DNA from: CAZPXZ01 sp965221505
GTDB taxonomy: Bacteria > Pseudomonadota > Alphaproteobacteria > Rhodobacterales > CAZPXZ01
NCBI GenBank assembly: GCA_965221505.1
Contig: CBDCSI010000001.1
Location: forward strand, 124,001 to 188,000
DNA length: 64,000 bases
Direction of reading: 5' to 3'
In this document: piece after piece, positions 38,882 to 47,202 of the stretch
Layout: each line of letters opens with the position of its first letter
How positions within the stretch are numbered: the stretch's first letter is position 1
The notes under the pieces: generated by a model
Told to the model about the DNA's origin: nothing
Databases searched by the model: none
What the model saw: only the letters and a program-made list of their open reading frames with translations
Translations under genes and position numbers: made by a program

Positions 38882-39796
38882 GTGCGTTTCGCGGGAGTGC
38901 ACATGCTCGAGCCGACGCCCGAACCGATGGACTTCAAGATGGACGCCATATCTCCGTTTCTGGAAATGGGGGCGTACGAGGCTCTGTGGTGCAGGCCTCG
39001 CACGACGTTCAAGTCGCTGGCCGAGCGATTCGCTCGCCGTCCGGGAAGCCTTCCATCCGACTTCGTCGGGCGAGCCGAGGCGGAGGAAAGCGCCAACCTC
39101 GTCAAGCGACGCTTCGACGAGGCGCTGGAGAGCGGATTCGGCGTGCGGGTCTACGGTACCCTGGACTATCCGAGACGACTGCGCGACGCCGCCCATCCCG
39201 TCGAGTTGTTCTACTATCAGGGTTGGTGGGACCTGGCCCATTCCCCTTCGGTATCCGTCGTGGGATCCCGCAATCCGACTCGAGAGGGGCGGTCGCTCGC
39301 CCGGCGGCTGGTGCGCGCCCTGGTTCGGGACGATTTCACGGTCGTCTCGGGACTTGCCGCCGGAATCGACCGCACGGTGCACGAGACCGCCATCGAGGAG
39401 GACGGCCGGACGATCGGGGTCATCGGTACGCCGCTTTCCCACGTTTATCCGAGGGAAAACACGGATCTGCAACGCGAAATTGTCAGACGCTGTCTCCTCG
39501 TCAGCCAGGTGCCGCTAAGACGCTACGAGTCCCAGAACTACCGAAGAAACCGCACGTTCTTTCGGGAGCGTAACGTGACCATGGCGGCGCTGACGAAGGC
39601 GACGGTCATCGTCGAGGCCGGCGAGACTTCGGGCACTCTGGTTCAGGCGCGTGCCGCGCTCCAGCAGGGACGCAAGCTCTTCGTGCCGGATCGGTGCTTT
39701 CGAACGCCCGGCCTCGCTTGGCCGGAAAGACTTGCGGCGCTCGGCGCTGTCCGGGTGCGGGACTATGAAGAGATCCGCGAGCGGCTTTCGGCGTAG
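38882..39796 (+). CDS. DprA-like protein, ShosA-type (defence pair)
   Basis: A 304-residue protein with the SMF/DprA Rossmann fold: SVVGSRNPTREG (126-136), VSGLAAGIDRTVHETAI (155-171), TIGVIGTPL and VEAGETSGTLVQARAALQQG. True DprA loads RecA in transformation, but this one is shorter at its N-terminus than usual, lies in a defence cluster and is followed, with a 32-base overlap, by a phosphoribosyltransferase. DprA-like plus phosphoribosyltransferase is the composition of the ShosTA antiphage toxin-antitoxin system, in which the DprA-like ShosA restrains ShosT. Start GTG at 38882 is tentative; ATG at 38903 is possible. Confidence 0.78.
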   Translation: MRFAGVHMLEPTPEPMDFKMDAISPFLEMGAYEALWCRPRTTFKSLAERFARRPGSLPSDFVGRAEAEESANLVKRRFDEALESGFGVRVYGTLDYPRRLRDAAHPVELFYYQGWWDLAHSPSVSVVGSRNPTREGRSLARRLVRALVRDDFTVVSGLAAGIDRTVHETAIEEDGRTIGVIGTPLSHVYPRENTDLQREIVRRCLLVSQVPLRRYESQNYRRNRTFFRERNVTMAALTKATVIVEAGETSGTLVQARAALQQGRKLFVPDRCFRTPGLAWPERLAALGAVRVRDYEEIRERLSA

Positions 39797-40562
39797 GCTC
39801 TTGCGAGTCGACGATTTGACGCGGCCGCGTCACCGGTATCTGACGCCGAACGACGCCTGCTACCATATCGGCGAGTTCTCGGGGCAGAAGGACGAGACGT
39901 TCAACTCTACCAAGAGGTTGGTCATCGAACTCAAGAAGCCGATGGACCGGCGTCCGTTCGCGGACTGGAAGTTCAAGAGTTGGGCGATCGATCGGGTGGC
40001 GCAGGCGTTTCGAGACGCCCTGCACCCGGACGCGCTGGATAGCCTTACGTTCGTCCCCGTCCCGCCGTCGAAAGGGAGAGGCGATCCGCTCCACGACGAC
40101 CGATTGACGCGAGTGCTCCGAAGGATTCGACGCGAGCCGTACTTGGATGTCCGCGAACTGGTTGTCCAGGCGACGAGCACCCCTGCGACACACGACAGCT
40201 GGGAGCGCCCAACTCCGGATCAGATTGTGACGCGCTATCGCGTCGACATGAACCTGGTGAGGCCCAAACCTCGAATGATCGCGATCGTCGACGACGTGCT
40301 GACGACGGGCGCCCATTATCGAGCTGTCCGTACCGTTCTGCTCGGCCAATTTCGGGACGTGCGAATCATTGGCCTGTTCTTTGCTCGGAGAGTGCCGGGC
40401 GCGGACGTACCGGCGGGAGGTCATTACAGCGTCCCCATGCCGCGTGCACTGTCCCGCGAGAATCCGGCGCGGCCTCATTCGTCCTCGCAGCACACCGAAA
40501 TGGGATTTGGCGGGTCACGGTTACTTCCGGTTCCAGGAGGCCGGGAGACTCCGAATGCATGA
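39765..40562 (+). CDS. Phosphoribosyltransferase, ShosT-type candidate toxin
   Basis: A 265-residue protein (ATG at 39765) with a type I phosphoribosyltransferase PRPP loop, MIAIVDDVLTTGAHYRA (171-187), and a TFVPVPPSKGRGDPLHDDRL segment as in ComF-type proteins. It lacks the zinc-finger N-terminus of ComFC. It starts inside the DprA-like gene, which suggests coupled translation and fixed ratio. In ShosTA systems the phosphoribosyltransferase is toxic unless held by its partner. The last 30 residues (from RENPARP on) are low-complexity and may be added sequence. Confidence 0.72.
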   Translation: MKRSASGFRRRLLRVDDLTRPRHRYLTPNDACYHIGEFSGQKDETFNSTKRLVIELKKPMDRRPFADWKFKSWAIDRVAQAFRDALHPDALDSLTFVPVPPSKGRGDPLHDDRLTRVLRRIRREPYLDVRELVVQATSTPATHDSWERPTPDQIVTRYRVDMNLVRPKPRMIAIVDDVLTTGAHYRAVRTVLLGQFRDVRIIGLFFARRVPGADVPAGGHYSVPMPRALSRENPARPHSSSQHTEMGFGGSRLLPVPGGRETPNA

Positions 40563-41097
40563 GTGTCTGAGGAAGTCGGTCTCGTGACCGGCCCTTAACG
40601 TAAGTGGTCCGCTCAGAAATCGTTTTACCCCGGACACCGGGTGGAGTTTTCGAATCGACATGTTCGATCTCTGCGCCATTCCTATCAGAGGCGTAGTGCC
40701 ATTGGAGTCATTTGCTTCCGGGATTTGACGGAAGCGTGCGGTTGTAGAGAATGAGTCGTGATGTCCACCGGTGAATCTATCCGAACGGAGAACCGACCTG
40801 CCACACCGCTCCATTACGGAGTACGAGACTACGGGGACGTCCGCGAAGATCTGCGTCCCGGAACCCGGAATTCGACCAGCTGAATCGCCCGCTTCACCAT
40901 CGCCTGGCGCCGGGTGAGGTCGACTGGGCTGCGTTTGCCGGAGTCGCATCGCAAACCCATCGCAGGTGCTGGAATGTCGCAAGGCGAGCGTCTTCGTCGC
41001 CTGCGGGCAGTGTCGGAGAAGTAGCGCCCCGCCATCTCTTGCGCACCGTGCGGAAGCGTGACAGTATTCTGCCGTTCGTTCCCGCGGAGGGGAGCCC
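40563..41097. other. Intergenic region, nothing recognised
   Basis: About 535 bases between the ShosTA-like pair and the ribbon-helix-helix gene. No protein family, RNA gene or repeat was recognised, on either strand. Confidence 0.4.
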
Positions 41098-41358
41098 ATG
41101 GGGACTATCAAGATGCGGCACCTTGATGAGGAGTTGGTGGAGCGCCTCAAGCGTCGGGCGTCGCAAAGCGAACGCTCGCTGGAAAGCGAGGTGAGCAATT
41201 TACTGACTTGCGCGGCTGAAGAGGACAGGGCGGCCAGACGGGCGGCATTTCTGGAGACTGCCGCCCGGCTGCGTCAAATGACTGCGGGGCGGAAGCAAAC
41301 GCCGGCGGAAGTGCTGATACGGGAGGATCGAGACCACGGTCATGGGAACGAATTCTGA
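41098..41358 (+). CDS. Ribbon-helix-helix antitoxin, FitA/VapB-like
   Basis: An 86-residue protein beginning MGTIKMRHLDEELVERLKRR and ASQSERSLESEVSNLL, the ribbon-helix-helix DNA-binding pattern of FitA antitoxins, with a C-terminal tail that would occupy the toxin. A VapC/FitB-like PIN sequence follows directly with the usual 4-base overlap, but that toxin is truncated. The antitoxin may now be without its target, or still act as a repressor. The upstream GGAGGGGAG is an excellent ribosome site. Confidence 0.75.
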   Translation: MGTIKMRHLDEELVERLKRRASQSERSLESEVSNLLTCAAEEDRAARRAAFLETAARLRQMTAGRKQTPAEVLIREDRDHGHGNEF

Positions 41359-41546
41359 CGCGTTTCGCGGTCGATGTGTGCGTAACCGTCAGGTGGCTGG
41401 TCGAGGATTCCGAGTTGGATGGAGCGAAGGAACAAGCGGCGAGCGGTCGAGATCTGTACGCTCCGCGTCCAATGTCTTCTGAAGTTGGAGCGGTCTCACA
41501 AGAAAAGCGTCGCCGCCTAGACGAAGCGGGAGAGCAGGAGAGTTCC
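41355..41546 (+). pseudogene. Truncated VapC/FitB PIN-domain toxin
   Basis: After the antitoxin, the frame TRFAVDVCVTVRWLVEDSEL to DLYAPRPMSSEVGAVSQEKR matches the N-terminal 60 residues of VapC toxins: the first catalytic Asp (VDVCV) and the Glu of SSEVGAV are present, the other two acidic residues (second half of the domain) are gone. The codon at the expected ATGA overlap is CTG, so the start may also be lost. The frame runs on, without a stop, into the HEPN protein. It is probably inactive. Confidence 0.65.
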
Positions 41547-42272
41547 ATGCACCACGGCGCAGAAGGAGGGAGAACGACCGAACGCAAGGCAAATTGTGGG
41601 ATGGCGGACGACGCGAATGCGTTTTGCCAAACATGCCAATACGCATACGAATCTTGGTCAATTCACGTGCACCTGTTCCGGGATTTTCGAAAATTCGTCG
41701 ATGTAGAGGATGAAGCGTTTACATCTTCGGGCCTTGGGATGTGCGTATATCACTTGAATAGGGTTACGCACCACGATTTCATCTCTCAAGTCGCAAAACT
41801 TCATGATCCGTCGAAGACTGCGAATCATGAGAATCTCTCCATAGAGAGGTTTCGCGAGCACGAAGACTGGACAAAGGAAGAACTGAAGATCCTAGACAAG
41901 ATTGTCCCTATCTTGAACGACTTCTACCGCAGAATCAAGCCCGCTCGCGACAAGATCCTGGCTCATAACGACTATGAGACGTCCATAGAGGATCGGTCGC
42001 TGGGTGGCTTTCCAGAGGGTCAGGATGAGGACTACTTCTGCAAATTGGAGGAGTTCGCCAATATGGTATGGGACAAGTGGGCTAAAGGTGTCCGACTTTC
42101 GAATCGGCGTGTCCGCTTCGGCCGAAGCCCATACCGGTTCAGTTTGCGTCCTCCGGATGAGTCGGCCGGCTGGGCTCCGAATCAGGCCATAGAACTGCGC
42201 AGCCTGATCGTTGAAGGAATCACGAAGCGGATGCCTCACTTGGCGCTAGATCCCTTTTCGCGCGAACCGTAA
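41547..42272 (+). CDS. AbiU2-like HEPN-domain protein
   Basis: A helical protein of about 223-241 residues. ATG at 41547 has the better ribosome site (AGGAGAG); ATG at 41601 gives the native-looking N-terminus MADDANAFCQTCQYAYES. The motif ARDKILAHNDYE (from 41601, R116 and H122) matches the R-x4-6-H RNase motif of HEPN proteins of the AbiU2 type, which in Lactococcus takes part in abortive phage infection. Its codons are less GC-rich than the core genes. It is read in the same frame as the PIN remnant and could be made as a fusion from GTG at 41376. Confidence 0.7.
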   Translation: MHHGAEGGRTTERKANCGMADDANAFCQTCQYAYESWSIHVHLFRDFRKFVDVEDEAFTSSGLGMCVYHLNRVTHHDFISQVAKLHDPSKTANHENLSIERFREHEDWTKEELKILDKIVPILNDFYRRIKPARDKILAHNDYETSIEDRSLGGFPEGQDEDYFCKLEEFANMVWDKWAKGVRLSNRRVRFGRSPYRFSLRPPDESAGWAPNQAIELRSLIVEGITKRMPHLALDPFSREP

Positions 42273-42517
42273 CGGAACACATGTCCCACATGTCGGTTTG
42301 GCGCGGGTCCGGTCTAGCTGTTTTGCCCGCGGAAGCCCGGTCTCGACGGCGCGACTAGGCGCGTCGGAGAGAGTGTAGCGACGTCTGCGGAGTAGCCGCG
42401 CACTGCCAAGCCTCACAGGTTCGCGGGTCGAGACGGAAAGGAGGCGGTAGTCCCGACGGCCCGATACTTCAGGCTGCGGAGAGTGGCGAACGCCCGAGGA
42501 GCGCTAGGAGCGAGCTC

Positions 42518-43384
42518 CTACCTCCGCCTCCGGGCCCGCTCGTTGCCCTTGAGGTTCAGCCAGTTCCCGAAACACGCCAGACAGGCGCCCGCGACGACCC
42601 ATGCGTCGAGCGACTCGCCGTAGAGGGCCGCGCCGACCACCGCGATCAGTGGCAGGCGCAGGATGTCCATCGGTGCCACCACGCTCGCTTCCGTGAGCCG
42701 GAGCGCCCGCGCCAGGCAGAAATGCGCCGTCAGCCCCGCGGCCGACGCCACCGCGAGCCAGGGCAGGCTCCCGACGGGGATCGAGATCCCCTCGACGCTC
42801 GCGAACGCCACCCCGAGCGGGAGCTGCATCAGCGACATGTAGAACAGGAACGTCATCGTCGACATGTGGATCACCACATGTCGCGTGGCGACGAGCGAAA
42901 CCGCAAAACCTATCGCCGCGAGCAGCACGACCAGGGAAGCCGGGTCGAACACCTCGGTTCCCGGCCGCAGGATCACGAGCGCCCCGGCGATGCCGATGGC
43001 GATGGCCGCGATCCGCGTCCCGTTGAGCCGCTCGCCGAGAAACAGGATCGCAAGAATCGCCGCCCAGATCGGCATGGTGAACTCGATCGCGAACACCTCC
43101 GCCAGCGGCAGCAGGGTCACCCCCAGGAACCAGCAGAAGGACGCGCCCCAATGCGCGACGTTGCGCAGGACGAGCGCCCGGAAGACCGGCTGCGAAACCC
43201 TGAACCCGGCGAACCCGGAACGGGCGCCGTGAGCCGTCGTCAGGATCAGGCCGACCACGCTTCGCACCATCAGAATGACGGCGACGGTCACTTCGCCGTC
43301 CAGCTCCCGTCCCGCGACCGCCATCGAGGAGAAGGAAAGCAGCGCGCCCAGGACCCAGAGCGCTGCGCGGGTGTTCCGGTTCAT
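42518..43384 (-). CDS. EamA/DMT-family transporter
   Basis: The 288-residue protein has about ten hydrophobic segments and two EamA repeats; FTMPIWAAILAILFLGERL and APMDILRLPLIAVVGAALYG are the typical end-of-repeat motifs. Members export amino acids or metabolites or exchange small compounds; the substrate is unknown. It is transcribed after the MFS gene (15 bases between). Confidence 0.88.
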   Translation of the reverse strand: MNRNTRAALWVLGALLSFSSMAVAGRELDGEVTVAVILMVRSVVGLILTTAHGARSGFAGFRVSQPVFRALVLRNVAHWGASFCWFLGVTLLPLAEVFAIEFTMPIWAAILAILFLGERLNGTRIAAIAIGIAGALVILRPGTEVFDPASLVVLLAAIGFAVSLVATRHVVIHMSTMTFLFYMSLMQLPLGVAFASVEGISIPVGSLPWLAVASAAGLTAHFCLARALRLTEASVVAPMDILRLPLIAVVGAALYGESLDAWVVAGACLACFGNWLNLKGNERARRRR

Positions 43385-43399
43385 GGGCGCCTCGATCCC

Positions 43400-44635
43400 T
43401 CAGGGTTGCGCGCGCCGTCCCGTCCGGAGCTCCGGAACGAGTATGAACAGGGTCACGGGAACGAGGATCACGCAGACTCCCCAGGCGACGGTCCAGGCAT
43501 ATCCGCCGCTCACGTCGTGCAGCAGGCCTCCGACCAGGCTGCCGAGAGCCCCGCCGAGGCTTCCGATCGCGTACATGGCGCCGACCACCGTGCCGAGCCC
43601 CTTGCCCGGGCCGAAGACGGAGGCGGCGGTGGCCGCGAGCACCGGCCCGCGCGCCCCAAGAGTACAGCCGAACGCGAAGGCGAAGGCCCAGGCGAGCCAT
43701 GTCTGGCCGCTGGCGATCAGCGGAAGCAGCAACAACATGCCGCTGACGCTGAGGGCGTAGCTGAACAGGATGGAGCCGAGCCGGTGCAGCCTGTCGACCG
43801 CCCATCCGAGCGCGAGCACGCCGGCCGTCCCTACCGCGCCGGAGAAGCCGAACGCGCTCGCCGCGACCAGTTCCGGCACCCCGGACTCGACGAAGATGGC
43901 CACGGTCTGGGGATGGATGGAGAACATGGCGGAGCCGGTCAGGAAGTGGGCGCCGGCGAGACCGAGAAAGGCGCGGCTCCTGAGCAGCCGAAATTGGCCG
44001 AACGGCGTCGTGACCGCCCGTTTCGCGTCCTGCAGGTCGGCGCGGCCTTCTGCCAGGGCCTGCCAGGGCAGTCGCATGAGGGCGATCGGAACGAGGAGGC
44101 AGACCGCGGCGAGCGAGAGATACGCGTTGCGCCACCCGACCGCGTCGATCAGCAACTGGGTCGAAGGGGCGATCAACAGGATTCCGAGAGCGCCGGACGC
44201 CCAAACCGCCGCCAGGCGCGTGTTCAGGCGCGCCCCGTACCACCGGGAGATCAGCGCGGTGCTCGCCACCGGACCGATGGCCGCAATGCCGATCCCGGCG
44301 ATCGCGCCGACGAAGAGCTGGAACTGCCAGATCGTCTCCGCACGGGACGCCAGGCCCAGACCCGCCGCCATGCAGAGCAGTCCGCCGAGGAAGGTGCGCC
44401 GGGGGCCCCAGCGATCGAAGAGGTAGCCGATCGGCACGGAACCGAACGCGCCGGTCAGCAGCATGACGCCGTAGACGGAGGCGGCTTCGGTCCGGGCCCA
44501 GCCGAAGCTCTCGGAGAGGGCCGGCAGGAAGACGACGTAGGACTCGCCCGTGCCTCGCCCCAGCGCGGCGAAGACGAGGCAAAGGCCGAATGCGAGCGCC
44601 CCGAGCCGCGCTCGGGACGAAAGAAAACCCCTCAT
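43400..44635 (-). CDS. Major facilitator superfamily transporter
   Basis: A 411-residue, 12-helix transporter. The loop 2-3 signature is GYLFDRWGPRRTFLGG; YGVMLLTGAFGSVPIGYL precedes it, and a weaker repeat of the motif (WAVDRLHRLG) lies after helix 8. It resembles the monocarboxylate/oxalate-formate antiporter-like MFS group. The ATG at 44635 was chosen because the upstream in-frame stretch is Arg-rich and unlike protein. Confidence 0.88.
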   Translation of the reverse strand: MRGFLSSRARLGALAFGLCLVFAALGRGTGESYVVFLPALSESFGWARTEAASVYGVMLLTGAFGSVPIGYLFDRWGPRRTFLGGLLCMAAGLGLASRAETIWQFQLFVGAIAGIGIAAIGPVASTALISRWYGARLNTRLAAVWASGALGILLIAPSTQLLIDAVGWRNAYLSLAAVCLLVPIALMRLPWQALAEGRADLQDAKRAVTTPFGQFRLLRSRAFLGLAGAHFLTGSAMFSIHPQTVAIFVESGVPELVAASAFGFSGAVGTAGVLALGWAVDRLHRLGSILFSYALSVSGMLLLLPLIASGQTWLAWAFAFAFGCTLGARGPVLAATAASVFGPGKGLGTVVGAMYAIGSLGGALGSLVGGLLHDVSGGYAWTVAWGVCVILVPVTLFILVPELRTGRRAQP

Positions 44636-45090
44636 CGGCGGTCGGCCCCGGCCGCTTCGGGCCGCTCCGTCGAGGGCGTGATGGAGGAGGGACGCCGTGA
44701 GCCCGTTCGTCGACGAGCGCACGCCCGTCTTCCGGTGCGGCAGACCCTGAGCCGGGAGGCCGGTTGCCGGAGATCTTGAAGGCGACGCATGCGCGCGGGC
44801 ATTTGCCTCTGGCCGGAACGGGCAGGGACGCGCGCGGACTGGCGTCGCAATCCGCCTTGCCGGCGACACCCGGCCCGGAAGTCTGCGGCGCCGGGCAGGA
44901 TGCTCTTCGCCGGCCGGGAGCCGCTTGCGCAGTCGCTGGCGTGCCTTCTCGCATGCCGTTCGAGAGACCGGTTCGCCGTCGCCGGAACTCTCGGAAGGGA
45001 AAGCCCCGGATCGTTCCGGCCTCGCCGTGTCATCGGCGACGGAAGGGTACTCCCCGTACTGCTTGCGTCTTCGGACACCGTGCCGGCGGT
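44636..45090. other. Intergenic region, nothing recognised
   Basis: About 455 bases between the MFS gene and yggS, both on the minus strand. Frames present are Arg-rich shadows without start signals. No hairpin terminator with a T run is seen. Confidence 0.4.
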
Positions 45091-45759
45091 TCAGTCGCGC
45101 GAGCCGAACACCGCCGTTCCGATTCGAACATGGGTGGCTCCGAACGCGATCGCGGTCTCGAAATCCGCGCTCATCCCCATGCTTAGACCGGCAAGTCCGT
45201 TCCGCTTTGCGAGTCTCTCCAGCAGCGCAAAGTGCATCGCCGGCTCCTCGTCCGCCGGCGGGATCGCCATCAGCCCTTCGACCGGCAGCTCCAGCTCCTC
45301 CCGGCAGGTCTGAAGAAAGGCGTCCACCTCTGCCGGTGCGACCCCGGACTTCTGCGGCTCCTCGCCGGTGTTGACCTGGACGAACAGTCGCGGAACCCGC
45401 CCGGTCTCCAGCGCGAGGTCGGCGAAGCGCCGCGCCAGCCGGGGCCGGTCCAGCGACTGGACGACGTCGAAGAGCTCGAACGCCAGGCGAGCCTTGTTCG
45501 ACTGGAGCGGACCGACGAGATGCAGCTCGATCCCCGGATAGCGCTCCCGGAGCCCGGGCCAGCGGCCCTCGGCCTCCTGCACGCGGTTCTCGCCGAATAC
45601 GCGATGGCCGGCATCCAGCACGCCCTCGATCCGCGCTATCGGCTGCTTCTTCGACACCGCGACCAGCGAGACCGATCCCGCCGGCCGGTCTGCGGCCGCT
45701 TCCGCCCCTGCGATGCGCCTTTGCACCTCCTGCAGGCCGGCGTCGCGGTCGGCGTTCAC
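45091..45759 (-). CDS. YggS family PLP-homeostasis protein
   Basis: A 222-residue PLP-binding protein of the alanine-racemase N-terminal fold: VSLVAVSKKQPIARIEGVL holds the PLP Lys, then VFGENRVQEAEGRWPGL, ELHLVGPLQSNKARLAFELF and LSMGMSADFETAIAFGATHV with the phosphate-binding RIGTAVFG. The protein keeps PLP levels balanced. The GTG start overlaps the SprT-like stop in GTGA. Confidence 0.93.
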   Translation of the reverse strand: MNADRDAGLQEVQRRIAGAEAAADRPAGSVSLVAVSKKQPIARIEGVLDAGHRVFGENRVQEAEGRWPGLRERYPGIELHLVGPLQSNKARLAFELFDVVQSLDRPRLARRFADLALETGRVPRLFVQVNTGEEPQKSGVAPAEVDAFLQTCREELELPVEGLMAIPPADEEPAMHFALLERLAKRNGLAGLSMGMSADFETAIAFGATHVRIGTAVFGSRD

Positions 45760-46433
45760 GGGTTCGCGTCTCCGACCAGAATTCTCGACCAGAGAATCCG
45801 GCCGCCGCATTTCCGACAGACCAGCCGGGCGCGGCGCAAGCGCTTCACCTCGGCGCATCCCGCCAGGCAGGTTCCCTTCCACTTGGGCGCACGGAAGGGC
45901 GTGTCGTGGCAAACCTTCGCGCTGCAGCCGATGGATCGGGCCGTCGCGCGCCAGACGGCGTCGTGTCCGTGTTCGTATCCCGCAAGTCCGTGCGCGATCT
46001 CGTGCAGGATCGTGTCCTCCACCTCTTCGTCGGAAACGGCGAGCGCGTATCCGAGCGAGAGCTGAATCCTGCGGCGGGTGTAATTGCAGTTGCCTCCGCG
46101 CCGCTGCGCCATGTCCCAGCGAAACTGCCAACCTCTCAGGCCGTGGCGGGCGATCAGTTCCTCGGCGTGGCGCCCGAGGCGGGAAACGCGCTCCGCCCGC
46201 GTCTTGCAATCGCGCGCGACGGCCGGATTGCCCGGACGGAGCAGCGACCAGCCGACCTGCCATAGCTCGATGCGGTCGGGGTCGCCGCCGACCGATACCT
46301 CCGCCGTGCTCGAATTGCACTGCTGAACGGTTCCCGACACCCATTCCCGTCCGTTGCGAATCCGCACGGAGTCTCCGGGGCAGAGATGCATGTGCGGAGG
46401 AAGGGCGTGGGGCTTCCGGGTATCGATTCGCAT
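45756..46433 (-). CDS. SprT-like zinc metallopeptidase-domain protein
   Basis: A 225-residue protein. An N-terminal section (residues 1-70, with RIRNGREWVSGTVQQCN) resembles a small OB- or SH3-like domain. It is followed by the SprT domain with HEIAHGL at 144-150 and the distal His in GYEHGHDAVW, and by a cysteine pair motif (VCRKCGG) typical of a C-terminal zinc ribbon. SprT/Spartan proteins digest protein-DNA crosslinks. The added N-terminal domain is unusual. It is followed by yggS with a GTGA overlap. Confidence 0.8.
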   Translation of the reverse strand: MRIDTRKPHALPPHMHLCPGDSVRIRNGREWVSGTVQQCNSSTAEVSVGGDPDRIELWQVGWSLLRPGNPAVARDCKTRAERVSRLGRHAEELIARHGLRGWQFRWDMAQRRGGNCNYTRRRIQLSLGYALAVSDEEVEDTILHEIAHGLAGYEHGHDAVWRATARSIGCSAKVCHDTPFRAPKWKGTCLAGCAEVKRLRRARLVCRKCGGRILWSRILVGDANP

Positions 46434-46520
46434 GGAAGGACTCCATCCTGTCGGCGCGGAAGGCAGTGTATCGTTAGCGCCCGGTTCCTGTGGCGTCGGC
46501 GAGCGGCGGGGAGACTTTCG

Positions 46521-46964
46521 ATGGCGTTCTCGGTGCGGGAGTTGCGGCAGGGCGACGAGGAGGCGTGGCGGGCGCTGTGGACCGGATATCTCGCCTACTA
46601 CGAGACGCGAGTCGACGAGGCGGTGTATCGGGAGACGTTTCGGCGGCTCCTCTCCGGCGATTCCCGGGAGTTCCGCGGACTGGTCGCCGAGGACGAAGCC
46701 GGAAAGCCGATCGGACTCGCGCATTACCTGGTGCATCGGCATTGCTGGCGAATCGACGACGTAACCTATCTGCAGGACCTCTACGTCGAACCGGACGCGC
46801 GGGATCTGGGCGTCGGACGTGCGCTTATCGAGGCGGTCTACCGGGCGGCGGACGAGGCCGGCGCGTCCTCGGTCTACTGGCTTACCGAGGAGTTCAACGC
46901 CCCGGCGCGCGTCCTCTACGACCGGATCGGACGGCGGACGCCGTTCCTGCGGTATAACCGATAG
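46521..46964 (+). CDS. GNAT-family N-acetyltransferase
   Basis: A 147-residue acetyltransferase beginning MAFSVRELRQGDEEAWRALW. The acetyl-CoA site is YLQDLYVEPDARDLGVGRAL (motif A, in its R/Q-x-x-G-x-G/A form VGRAL), then SSVYWLTEEFNAPARVLYDRIG. It acts alone, and its substrate (amine, amino acid or protein) cannot be told. Confidence 0.87.
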   Translation: MAFSVRELRQGDEEAWRALWTGYLAYYETRVDEAVYRETFRRLLSGDSREFRGLVAEDEAGKPIGLAHYLVHRHCWRIDDVTYLQDLYVEPDARDLGVGRALIEAVYRAADEAGASSVYWLTEEFNAPARVLYDRIGRRTPFLRYNR

Positions 46965-47202
46965 GCGGCATCCGCCCGGAATTGGCCGGTCCGCGCTTCG
47001 CCTCCGCCGGACGGCGTTCCCGTGCGGTTCCGGGGGGACCGGGGAAGGCTCGCGCAATTGACAAGCGTTCGGTAGCCGGTTCTATTCACCCTTCGGTTAC
47101 CCGCGCGAGGCGGGCGACGCGTCCGGCCGCGCGGCCTCTCGGTGCGCAGCGGGACATCGACGAGGGGCCGGTCGAGCAGGCCGGCTGGTACAGGAGGAAA
47201 CC

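Noticed and set aside
38882..40562. Housekeeping competence genes dprA and comF
   Set aside because: DprA-like gene with a shortened N-terminus, overlap with a phosphoribosyltransferase lacking the ComFC zinc finger, and location beside toxin-antitoxin genes fit a defence pair better. Finding another dprA in the genome would confirm.
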